DNA of 15,728 nucleotides from REEB95 sp050729835 (GTDB lineage: Bacteria > Pseudomonadota > Alphaproteobacteria > ATCC43930 > CGMCC-115725), in NCBI GenBank assembly GCA_050729835.1, contig JBOHLS010000041.1, forward strand, positions 1 through 15,728, in the 5' to 3' direction. Positions 1-15,602 of this stretch are shown in pieces. The notes under the pieces are model-generated. The model did not search any database. It saw only the letters and a list, made by a program, of their open reading frames with translations, and was not told where the DNA came from. Within the stretch, counting starts at the first letter, position 1. Each line of letters starts with the position of its first letter. The position numbers were made by a program, and so were the translations under genes.

Positions 1-127
1 GGGGGACAACATCCGGATGGATGTCGAGCTCATCGCCCCCATCGCCATGGACGAGGGCCTGCGCTTCGCCATCCGCGAGGGCGGCCATACCGTCGGCGCC
101 GGCGTCGTCGCCAAGATTATTAAGTAA
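1..127 (+). CDS. tuf: Elongation factor Tu, C-terminal end (5' truncated by window)
   Basis: The last 41 codons of EF-Tu, the GTPase that delivers aminoacyl-tRNA to the ribosome. The frame starts at base 2 and ends with TAA at 125-127. The peptide includes VELIAPIAMDEGLRFAIREG and ends GAGVVAKIIK, which is the conserved end of the third beta-barrel domain. The final residue is Lys; from memory of the family Glu is common there. Codons are the normal type for this window: all five Ala are GCC, all four Val are GTC and five of six Gly are GGC. This contrasts with the start of the other tuf gene at 15603. A tRNA gene follows after 71 bases with no obvious terminator, so tuf and the tRNA may be co-transcribed. 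Confidence 0.97.
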   Translation, partial: GDNIRMDVELIAPIAMDEGLRFAIREGGHTVGAGVVAKIIK

Positions 128-198
128 AGGGCCGGGACAGGCTATCCTTACGCGGGTCGGCAGGGTTGGCGTGGTGGCTGGCGATCCGCGGAAGCAAT

Positions 199-274
199 AG
201 GAGCGTAGCTCAATTGGTAGAGCACCGGTCTCCAAAACCGGGGGTTGGGGGTTCGAGCCCCTCCGCTCCTGCCA
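199..274 (+). tRNA. tRNA-Trp (anticodon CCA)
   Basis: A complete 76-base cloverleaf. The acceptor stem AGGAGCG (199-205) pairs perfectly with CGCTCCT (264-270), followed by discriminator G271 and an encoded CCA tail (272-274). The anticodon stem CCGGT/ACCGG (225-229 and 237-241) encloses the loop CTCCAAA, with anticodon CCA at 232-234. The T arm carries GGTTCGAGCC. It decodes UGG as tryptophan. A tRNA-Trp between tuf and secE is a common arrangement in alphaproteobacteria. The tRNA is probably cut out of a transcript that runs on towards secE. Confidence 0.98.
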
Positions 275-309
275 GCCGCTGAATCCGCGCCCGCCCTGGG
301 CGATAAGGC

Positions 310-338
310 TGGCAAATCCCCGGACCCGACGTTATATA
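310..338 (+). promoter_or_regulatory. Possible weak sigma-70 promoter before secE
   Basis: TGGCAA (310-315) and TATATA (333-338) lie 17 bases apart, 24 bases before the secE start. The AT-rich patch stands out in a GC-rich background. The -35 match is poor, so this is only a candidate. secE and nusG could instead be read from upstream of tuf or the tRNA. Confidence 0.25.
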
Positions 339-362
339 AGGCACCTCCCAACGGCATCTGTT

Positions 363-560
363 ATGGCAAGCATCACCCCGCTAGAATTTCTGCGGCAGGT
401 CCGCCAGGAAGTGAACCGCGTCACCTGGCCGTCGCGCAAGGAGACCGCCGTCACGACCGCCATGGTTTTCGCCATGGTGATCGCGGCGGCGCTGTTCTTC
501 TTCATCGTCGACCAGATCCTGGCGATGGGCGTGCGTTTCGTCCTCGGGATCGGGGGCTGA
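363..560 (+). CDS. secE: Preprotein translocase subunit SecE
   Basis: A 65-residue inner-membrane protein, the small clamp subunit of the SecYEG translocon. Residues 9-27 (FLRQVRQEVNRVTWPSRKE) are the amphipathic helix with the invariant W-P-S/T signature. One membrane segment follows at about residues 28-51 (VFAMVIAAALFFFIVDQIL). This is the short single-span form typical of alphaproteobacteria, unlike the three-span E. coli protein. No convincing Shine-Dalgarno sequence precedes the ATG. nusG starts 4 bases after the stop, so the two are very probably co-transcribed and translationally coupled, as in most bacteria. Confidence 0.96.
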   Translation: MASITPLEFLRQVRQEVNRVTWPSRKETAVTTAMVFAMVIAAALFFFIVDQILAMGVRFVLGIGG

Positions 561-564
561 GGCC

Positions 565-1095
565 ATGGCGTCGCGCTGGTACGTCATCCACGTCTATTCC
601 GGCTTCGAGAAGAAGGTCGCGGAGTCGATCAAGGAGCAGGCGAAGCAGAAGGGCCTCGGCGAGAAGTTCGAGGAGGTCCTGGTGCCGACCGAGGAAGTGG
701 TCGAGGTCAAGCGCGGCGCCAAGGTCAGCGCCGAGCGCAAGTTCTTCCCGGGCTATGTGCTGGTGAAGATGGACCTGACCGACGAGAGTTGGCACCTGGT
801 CAAGAACACGCCCAAGGTTACGGGCTTCCTCGGTGGCAAGGGCCGGCCGGTGCCGATCACCGAGACCGAAGCCACCCGCATTATGAAACAGGTGCAGGAA
901 GGTATCGAACGGCCGAAGCCGTCGATCACCTACGAGGTCGGCGAGCAGGTCCGCGTCTGCGACGGCCCGTTCACGTCGTTCAACGGGCTCGTGGAAGAGG
1001 TGGATGAAGAGAAAGCCAGGCTCAAGGTCGCGGTCTCGATCTTCGGCCGCGCCACGCCCGTCGAGCTCGAATACTCCCAGGTCGAGAAAACCTAA
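565..1095 (+). CDS. nusG: Transcription termination/antitermination protein NusG
   Basis: A 176-residue transcription factor that binds the RNA polymerase clamp through its N-terminal NGN domain and Rho or ribosomal protein S10 through its C-terminal KOW domain. The NGN domain covers about residues 5-115, beginning WYVIHVYSGFEKKV and containing the conserved FFPGYVLVKM. The KOW domain covers about 125-175, with VRVCDGPFTSFNGLVEEV from residue 129 and the terminal ELEYSQVEK. Length matches the family (E. coli 181), with no insertion domain. It begins 4 bases after secE, with a G-rich stretch at 552-556 as a possible ribosome site inside secE. rplK follows after 21 bases. Confidence 0.97.
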   Translation: MASRWYVIHVYSGFEKKVAESIKEQAKQKGLGEKFEEVLVPTEEVVEVKRGAKVSAERKFFPGYVLVKMDLTDESWHLVKNTPKVTGFLGGKGRPVPITETEATRIMKQVQEGIERPKPSITYEVGEQVRVCDGPFTSFNGLVEEVDEEKARLKVAVSIFGRATPVELEYSQVEKT

Positions 1096-1116
1096 CCGGA
1101 TCGAAAAGAGACGCGC

Positions 1117-1545
1117 ATGGCGAAGAAGGTTGTCGGTTTCATCAAGCTGCAGGTGCCGGCGGGCAAGGCCACTCCCTCGCCGCCGATCGGCCCGGCTCTG
1201 GGCCAGCGCGGCCTCAACATCATGGAGTTCTGCAAGACGTTCAACGCCCAGACCCAGAATCTCGAGCCCGGCATGCCGGTGCCGGTGATCATCACCGCGT
1301 ACCAGGACCGCAGCTTCACGTTCATTACCAAGTCGCCGCCGAACTCCTATTTCCTGCGCAAGGCCGCGGGGATCGAGAAGGGCTCGGGCACGACCGGCAA
1401 GGGCACGGTCGGTAAGGTGACGATGAAGCAGATCCGCGAGATCGCGGAGAAGAAGATGAAGGACATGAACGCCAAGGACATCGAGGGTGCCTGCAGCATG
1501 CTGGTCGGCTCGGCGCGGTCCATGGGCCTCGAGGTGGTGGAGTAA
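1117..1545 (+). CDS. rplK: 50S ribosomal protein L11
   Basis: A 142-residue ribosomal protein that binds the GTPase-associated region of 23S rRNA at the base of the L7/L12 stalk. It takes part in factor binding and RelA activation. The N-terminal domain has the proline-rich helix PSPPIGPALGQRGLNIMEFC, and the C-terminal RNA-binding domain contains KGTVGKVTMKQIREIAEKKM and GSARSMGLEV. Length equals the E. coli protein. A purine-rich AAGAGA (1106-1111) lies 5 bases before the ATG. The last codons hold the Shine-Dalgarno for rplA (GGAG, 1539-1542), so the pair is tightly linked. Confidence 0.97.
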   Translation: MAKKVVGFIKLQVPAGKATPSPPIGPALGQRGLNIMEFCKTFNAQTQNLEPGMPVPVIITAYQDRSFTFITKSPPNSYFLRKAAGIEKGSGTTGKGTVGKVTMKQIREIAEKKMKDMNAKDIEGACSMLVGSARSMGLEVVE

Positions 1546-1548
1546 CGC

Positions 1549-2253
1549 ATGGCTCGCGCATCGCACATGGGCAAGCGCCTGAAGAAGGCCTACGACGGCA
1601 TCGACCGCGCCAAGGTCTACAACCCGGCCGAGGCGGTGAAGCTCGTCAAGTCCCGCGCCGTCGCCAAGTTCGACGAGACCGTCGAGGTGGCGATGAACCT
1701 CAACGTCGATCCGCGCAAGGCCGAGCAGAACGTGCGCGGCACCGTGGTGTTGCCGCACGGCACCGGCAAGAGCCTGCGCGTCGCCGTCTTCGCCAAGGGC
1801 GACAAGGCGGCGGCCGCCAAGGCGGCGGGCGCCGACATCGTCGGCGCCGAGGACCTGGCCGAGCAGGTCCAGGCCGGCAAGATCGACTTCGACCGCTGCA
1901 TTGCCACACCCGACATGATGGGCATGGTCGGCCGGCTGGGTAAGGTGCTGGGCCCGCGCGGCCTGATGCCCAATCCCAAGGTCGGCACGGTGAGCGCCAA
2001 CGTCGCCGAGGCGGTCAAGGCGGTGAAGGGCGGCCAGGTCGAGTTCAACACCGCCAAGGCCAGCCTGATCCAGGCCGGCGTCGGCAAGGCGAGCTTCTCG
2101 GAAGAGGCCTTGCTCGCCAACCTCAAGGCCTTCGTCACCGCCGTCAATCGCGCCAAGCCGCAGGGCATCAAGGGCGCCTTCATCAAGAAGGTCAGCCTGA
2201 GCTCGACCATGGGCCCCGGCGTGAAGCTGGAGATTTCCGCGCTGACCGGGTAA
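1549..2253 (+). CDS. rplA: 50S ribosomal protein L1
   Basis: A 234-residue protein of the mobile L1 stalk, which helps release deacylated tRNA from the E site. In E. coli it also represses its own operon by binding the rplK leader. Residues 128-144 (GRLGKVLGPRGLMPNPK) are the family signature, and the protein ends with SSTMGPGVKLEISAL. Length is the same as E. coli L1. The ATG at 1549 is chosen because GGAG at 1539-1542 is 6 bases upstream. A second in-frame ATG at 1567 (MGKRLKKAYDG) also fits the family start and lacks only the first six residues. The gap from rplK is 3 bases. Confidence 0.96.
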   Translation: MARASHMGKRLKKAYDGIDRAKVYNPAEAVKLVKSRAVAKFDETVEVAMNLNVDPRKAEQNVRGTVVLPHGTGKSLRVAVFAKGDKAAAAKAAGADIVGAEDLAEQVQAGKIDFDRCIATPDMMGMVGRLGKVLGPRGLMPNPKVGTVSANVAEAVKAVKGGQVEFNTAKASLIQAGVGKASFSEEALLANLKAFVTAVNRAKPQGIKGAFIKKVSLSSTMGPGVKLEISALTG

Positions 2254-2276
2254 TTAAGGTCGCGCTGTAACGCTTT

Positions 2277-2296
2277 GCCGGGGCCATGGCCCCGGC
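2277..2296 (+). repeat. 20-base perfect palindrome in rplA–rplJ spacer
   Basis: Bases 2277-2296 read identically on both strands (GCCGGGGCCA and its complement). As RNA this folds into a 7-bp all-GC stem with a 6-base loop. No T-tract follows, so it is not a typical intrinsic terminator. It sits 23 bases after the rplA stop and 2 bases before the next hairpin. It may protect the rplKA transcript 3' end, cause pausing, or form part of the L10 leader. Confidence 0.6.
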
Positions 2297-2298
2297 GG

Positions 2299-2533
2299 GA
2301 GCGGCCCAAAAGGCCGCTCTTCCTGTCCGAGATTGCGGGTGCCTTCGGGCTTAAGGGGCTCATTCGAGCCCGCCGGCATGAGACGGGAGTCGGGCCGCGG
2401 CATCGCCGCCGGCCGCACTTCTGGGGCAGGTCCAACCGGGTGTGAAGGATCCCTCGCGGGGTCCCGCGCGCCTTTGTGCAACCGATCCGTCGGAGCCGAT
2501 GGCTTTGGGCGGGTCAAAAGTCGGAGATGTCCC
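2299..2533 (+). promoter_or_regulatory. Putative L10 autoregulatory leader of rplJL
   Basis: This non-coding stretch between rplA and rplJ can form several stable hairpins. They are: 2299-2319 (8-bp stem GAGCGGCC/GGCCGCTC, loop CAAAA); 2341-2350 (a short stem capped by TTCG); 2356-2371 (6-bp GGGCTC/GAGCCC, loop ATTC); 2393-2414 (9 bp with one bulge); and 2447-2464 (7 bp, one G-U). In bacteria the mRNA leader before rplJ commonly binds the L10–L7/L12 complex, which shuts off translation of rplJL. Position, length and density of structure all fit that element. I could not align it base by base to the known L10 leader consensus, so the assignment is by context. The first hairpin, followed by TTCCTGT, could also act as a weak attenuator. 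Confidence 0.6.
2523..2526 (+). promoter_or_regulatory. Shine-Dalgarno that sets the rplJ GTG start
   Basis: GGAG lies 7 bases before the GTG at 2534. It is the only good ribosome site near the point where similarity to L10 begins, so it decides the start against an in-frame ATG at 2333. Confidence 0.75.
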
Positions 2534-3052
2534 GTGGACCGGGCCAAGAAGAAGCAGCTGATCGATTCACTGCATGCGGCGCTCGCCGATACGACGGTCG
2601 TCGTGGTCACGCACCAGAGCGGCATGACCGTCGAGGAAGTGACCGATCTGCGGCGCCAGATGCGCGCCGCCGGCGCCAATTTCCGCGTCACCAAGAACAA
2701 GCTGGCGCAACGCTCGCTCGATGGCACCAAGTTCGCGGTGCTCAAGCCGCTGTTCAAGGGGCCGTCGGCGATTGCCTTCTCGCGCGATCCGGTCGCGGCC
2801 GCCAGGGTCGCCGTCGCCTATGCCGACAAGAACGGCAAGCTGAAGCTGGTTGCTGGCGCGCTCGGCGAGCGTCAGCTCGACGTCGCCGGCATCAAGGCGC
2901 TGGCCTCCATGCCGTCGCTCGACCAGTTGCGCGGCATGATCGTCGGCCTGCTCAACGCGCCCGCGACCAAGATCGCCGGTGTATTGCAGGCCCCCGCCGG
3001 CCAGCTGGCGCGCGTCGTTGCGGCGCACGCCCGCAGCGGCAAGGCCGCCTGA
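2534..3052 (+). CDS. rplJ: 50S ribosomal protein L10
   Basis: A 172-residue protein that anchors L7/L12 dimers to the ribosome stalk and, in other bacteria, represses its own mRNA. From the GTG it reads (M)DRAKKKQLIDSLHAALADT, followed by VVVVTHQSGMTVEEVTDLRRQMRAAGANFRVTKNKLAQ, the conserved rRNA-binding region. The C-terminal helix (about 130-172, MIVGLLNAPATKIAGVLQAPAGQLARVVAAHA) is the L7/L12 docking helix; alphaproteobacterial L10 often carries three L12 dimers. The frame stays open upstream to an ATG at 2333, but that extension translates the structured leader, looks nothing like L10 and lacks a ribosome site. The start is therefore GTG 2534. rplL follows after 53 bases. Confidence 0.95.
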   Translation: MDRAKKKQLIDSLHAALADTTVVVVTHQSGMTVEEVTDLRRQMRAAGANFRVTKNKLAQRSLDGTKFAVLKPLFKGPSAIAFSRDPVAAARVAVAYADKNGKLKLVAGALGERQLDVAGIKALASMPSLDQLRGMIVGLLNAPATKIAGVLQAPAGQLARVVAAHARSGKAA

Positions 3053-3105
3053 ACCCTTCGTCCCCATTCACCAACCCAACCCGTTCACCCGAGGAGTAAG
3101 GACCC

Positions 3106-3492
3106 ATGGCTAATCTCGATACGATCGTCGAAGAGCTCTCGAAGCTCTCGGTTCTGGAAGCGGCCGATCTCGCCAAGAAGCTCGAAGAGAAGTGGGGCGT
3201 CTCGGCGGCCGCGCCGGTCGCCGTCGCCGCCATGCCGGGCGCTGCGGGTGCCGCGCCGGGCGCCGCCGCCGCGGCCGAGAAGACCGAGTTCACCGTCGTC
3301 CTCGTCGCTGCCGGCGAGAAGAAGATCAACGTCATCAAGGAGGTGCGTGCGATCACCAGCCTCGGCCTCAAGGAGGCCAAGGACCTGGTCGAAGGCGCGC
3401 CCAAGCCGGTGAAGGACGGCGTCAACAAGGACGAGGCGGCGAAGCTCAAGAAGCAGCTCGAGGACGCCGGCGCCACCGTCGAGGTGAAATAG
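3106..3492 (+). CDS. rplL: 50S ribosomal protein L7/L12
   Basis: A 128-residue stalk protein present in several copies per ribosome that recruits and activates the GTPase factors. Residues 1-33 form the dimerisation and L10-binding helices (LDTIVEELSKLSVLEAADLAKKLEEKWGV). Residues 34-57 are an Ala/Gly/Pro-rich flexible hinge. Residues 58-128 are the globular factor-binding domain with VIKEVRAITSLGLKEAKDLVE at 77-97. A strong Shine-Dalgarno GAGGAG (3091-3096) lies 9 bases before the ATG, consistent with the high translation needed for a multi-copy protein. It shares the transcript with rplJ. Confidence 0.97.
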   Translation: MANLDTIVEELSKLSVLEAADLAKKLEEKWGVSAAAPVAVAAMPGAAGAAPGAAAAAEKTEFTVVLVAAGEKKINVIKEVRAITSLGLKEAKDLVEGAPKPVKDGVNKDEAAKLKKQLEDAGATVEVK

Positions 3493-3503
3493 CTCCGAAG
3501 GGC

Positions 3504-3534
3504 TTGACCGGCGTGGAAGATGGGGCGATATATA
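3504..3534 (+). promoter_or_regulatory. Candidate sigma-70 promoter for rpoBC
   Basis: TTGACC (3504-3509) is a 5/6 match to the -35 consensus. It is followed after 17 bases by GATATA (3527-3532), or after 19 by TATATA (3529-3534). It begins 11 bases after the rplL stop and would give rpoBC a leader of about 200 bases. It could supply RNA polymerase transcription independently of the ribosomal protein genes. The motif is seen; its activity is inferred. Confidence 0.55.
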
Positions 3535-3571
3535 GCGCACATGCCCAATCTTCCTGCCGGTAGCAGTGCCG

Positions 3572-3611
3572 GAGCGCGGGAATGCTCGCGCTCGTCGGCG
3601 CTTGTTCTTTT
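3572..3611 (+). promoter_or_regulatory. Possible attenuator hairpin in rplL–rpoB spacer
   Basis: GAGCGCG (3572-3578) pairs with CGCGCTC (3587-3593) as a 7-bp stem with an 8-base loop. A competing short stem uses GCGC 3588-3591 with GCGC 3598-3601 and is followed directly by the T-rich TTGTTCTTTT (3602-3611). The two stems exclude each other, as expected for a terminator/antiterminator switch, but the second stem is short. In E. coli a partial terminator lies in the same spacer and lowers rpoBC expression relative to rplJL. Confidence 0.35.
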
Positions 3612-3629
3612 GCAAAATTTGATTTTGCA
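3611..3629 (+). repeat. AT-rich perfect hairpin in rpoB leader
   Basis: TGCAAAAT (3611-3618) and ATTTTGCA (3622-3629) form an 8-bp stem with the 3-base loop TTG. It is one of the few AT-rich patches in this GC-rich window. It may be an RNA processing site or part of the attenuator region; its function is unknown. Confidence 0.5.
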
Positions 3630-3691
3630 GTGCCCCGCCAACGGCAATCGGGTGTTGGGAAGTCGACCGTAAAGCCTGGTCGAAGAACTGC

Positions 3692-3722
3692 CGCGTCGGA
3701 ACCCGCCCCCAAGTCCGACGCG
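3692..3722 (+). promoter_or_regulatory. 9-bp hairpin just before the rpoB ribosome site
   Basis: CGCGTCGGA (3692-3700) pairs perfectly with TCCGACGCG (3714-3722) around a 13-base loop rich in C. The stem ends 4 bases before the Shine-Dalgarno TGAGGAG (3727-3733) of rpoB. The C-rich loop could contact a G-rich partner, or the stem could mark a protein-binding site that affects rpoB translation. Structure is visible; role is inferred. Confidence 0.5.
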
Positions 3723-3738
3723 ATGATGAGGAGCATCC

Positions 3739-7926
<4,188 letters not shown>

Positions 7927-7962
7927 TCGCCTGACGCAAGTTTCGAGAGAAGGGATCGTTCA

Positions 7963-12282
<4,320 letters not shown>

Positions 12283-12301
12283 GACGGCGTCATCCGTAAG
12301 G

Positions 12302-12331
12302 AAAAGGGGCCCCGGTTTGAGGCCCCTTTTT
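12302..12331 (+). terminator. Rho-independent terminator after rpoC
   Basis: AAAAGGGGCC (12302-12311) pairs perfectly with GGCCCCTTTT (12321-12330) around a 9-base loop, and the T run extends to 12331. It starts 20 bases after the rpoC stop. This is the clearest intrinsic terminator in the window and ends the secE–rpoC transcription block. The A-tract on the 5' side would let it work in both directions, although no minus-strand gene is present. Confidence 0.92.
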
Positions 12332-12403
12332 CGTGGCCGCGGCGGCGGTCGCGAGCACCGCCGGCAAATCGGGAATTATCCCCAAAGCCAGGGTTTATGC
12401 GGC
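12332..12403. other. Non-coding spacer between terminator and str promoter
   Basis: No gene is seen here. A 7-bp hairpin CGGCGGT/ACCGCCG (12343-12363) and a small inverted repeat GGGA-ATTA-TCCC (about 12371-12382) precede the promoter candidate. The second is close enough to the -35 box to be an operator or an upstream A/T element, but nothing beyond symmetry supports this. Confidence 0.4.
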
Positions 12404-12432
12404 TTGACGGGGGTAAGTCGGATCAATAGTAT
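12404..12432 (+). promoter_or_regulatory. Candidate sigma-70 promoter of the rpsL–rpsG–fusA–tuf operon
   Basis: TTGACG (12404-12409) and TAGTAT (12427-12432) are separated by 17 bases. They match the consensus at 5/6 and 4/6 positions with ideal spacing. The site lies downstream of the rpoC terminator, where a new promoter is needed. Transcription would start near 12440, leaving a leader of about 175 bases before rpsL. Confidence 0.7.
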
Positions 12433-12613
12433 CCGCGCACCCTTGAGGGGGCTGGCAGTAGGTAGCCATCCTAGACGCAGCTCGGTCGCGTGATTTCGAC
12501 TGGCTCGGCACCGTGCAAGACGGTGCGCCTTTCCTGGGGACTGATTTTCGGCCGTGACGGTGTGCAGCCAGCACGCTTGCGCGGCTGTTGCGCTTGTAGG
12601 GAATGCGAGAGAG
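12433..12613 (+). promoter_or_regulatory. Leader region of the str-type operon
   Basis: About 180 non-coding bases between the promoter and rpsL. The clearest structure is a 7-bp hairpin, GCACCGT (12508-12514) with ACGGTGC (12520-12526), loop GCAAG, followed by CGCCTTTCC. A weaker stem is CAGCC (12565-12569) with GGCTG (12583-12587). An open frame from 12554 runs into rpsL but is only an N-terminal extension without L12-type or S12 similarity. The leader may hold a ribosomal-protein control site; none is recognised by sequence. Confidence 0.4.
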
Positions 12614-12985
12614 ATGCCGACGATCAATCAGCTGGTGAACCACCGCCGTCGCGCGCAGGTCGCGCGCAACAAGGTGCCGGCTCTGGAGCGTAGTCCGCAG
12701 AAGCGCGGCGTCTGTACCCGCGTCTACACCACGACCCCCAAGAAGCCGAACTCGGCGCTGCGCAAGGTCGCGCGCGTGCGGCTCACCAACGGCTTCGAAG
12801 TCACCAGCTACATCCCCGGCGAGGGGCATAATCTCCAGGAACACTCGGTGGTGATGATCCGCGGCGGTCGCGTCAAGGATCTGCCCGGCGTTCGCTATCA
12901 CATCATCCGCGGCACGCTCGACACCCAGGGCGTGAAGGACCGCAAGCAGCGCCGCTCGAAGTACGGCGCCAAGCGTCCGAAGTAG
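12614..12985 (+). CDS. rpsL: 30S ribosomal protein S12
   Basis: A 123-residue protein of the decoding centre that governs translational accuracy. It starts MPTINQLVNHRRRAQVARNKVPAL and contains the family core TTTPKKPNSALRKVARVRLTNG and PGEGHNLQEHSVVMIRGGRVKDLPGVRYH. K43 and K88, the positions commonly altered in streptomycin resistance, are both Lys, so the protein looks wild type. D89 is the usual methylthiolation site. The frame is open further upstream to an ATG at 12554, but S12 similarity begins exactly at 12614. The ribosome site is a weak purine run GAGAGAG directly upstream. rpsG begins 9 bases after the stop. Confidence 0.97.
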   Translation: MPTINQLVNHRRRAQVARNKVPALERSPQKRGVCTRVYTTTPKKPNSALRKVARVRLTNGFEVTSYIPGEGHNLQEHSVVMIRGGRVKDLPGVRYHIIRGTLDTQGVKDRKQRRSKYGAKRPK

Positions 12986-12994
12986 GAGCCGCCG

Positions 12995-13465
12995 ATGTCG
13001 CGCCGCCGCGCTGCCGTCAAACGCGAAGTCCTGCCGGACGCCAAGTTCGGCGACGTCGTCGTCACCAAGTTCATGAACTGTCTGATGTACCAGGGCAAGA
13101 AGTCGGTCGCTGAGACCATCGTCTACGGCGCGCTCGATCGCGTCGCCAAGCGCTCGGGCCAGGACCCGATCCGCATCTTCCACGACGCACTCGGCAACGT
13201 GAAGCCGGCGGTCGAAGTCCGCTCGCGGCGTGTCGGCGGCGCCACGTATCAGGTGCCAATCGAAGTCCGGCCGGAGCGCGGCCAAGCGCTCGCCATCCGT
13301 TGGATCATCGGTTCGGCGCGCGGGCGCAGCGAGCACACGATGGAAGAGCGCCTCTCGGGCGAGTTGATGGACGCCGCCAACAACCGCGGCAACGCGGTCA
13401 AGAAGCGCGAAGACACGCACCGCATGGCGGACGCGAACAAAGCCTTTTCCCATTACCGCTGGTAA
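12995..13465 (+). CDS. rpsG: 30S ribosomal protein S7
   Basis: A 156-residue protein that nucleates assembly of the 30S head and lines the E-site mRNA exit. It opens MSRRRAAVKREVLPDAKFGD, with the family signature KFMNCLMYQGKKSVAETIVYGAL at about 28-50. It contains VGGATYQVPIEVRPERGQALAIRWI and ends KREDTHRMADANKAFSHYRW. The length is normal. GGAG at 12985-12988 overlaps the last base of the rpsL stop and lies 6 bases before the ATG, so translation is probably coupled to rpsL. In E. coli, S7 represses the operon through a long rpsL–rpsG gap; that gap is only 9 bases here. Confidence 0.97.
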   Translation: MSRRRAAVKREVLPDAKFGDVVVTKFMNCLMYQGKKSVAETIVYGALDRVAKRSGQDPIRIFHDALGNVKPAVEVRSRRVGGATYQVPIEVRPERGQALAIRWIIGSARGRSEHTMEERLSGELMDAANNRGNAVKKREDTHRMADANKAFSHYRW

Positions 13466-13486
13466 GCCGGCGGATTCGGATTTCAC

Positions 13487-15562
<2,076 letters not shown>

Positions 15563-15602
15563 GCGGCGGGAACACGATCGAGATCGAGCGGAGACCAGAC
15601 CC

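Noticed and set aside
2333..2533. In-frame N-terminal extension of rplJ from ATG 2333
   Set aside because: It would translate the structured leader, has no L10 similarity and no ribosome site. L10 similarity starts at GTG 2534 with GGAG 7 bases upstream.
12554..12613. In-frame N-terminal extension of rpsL from ATG 12554
   Set aside because: S12 is highly conserved from MPTINQL, which begins at 12614; the upstream 20 codons have no counterpart.
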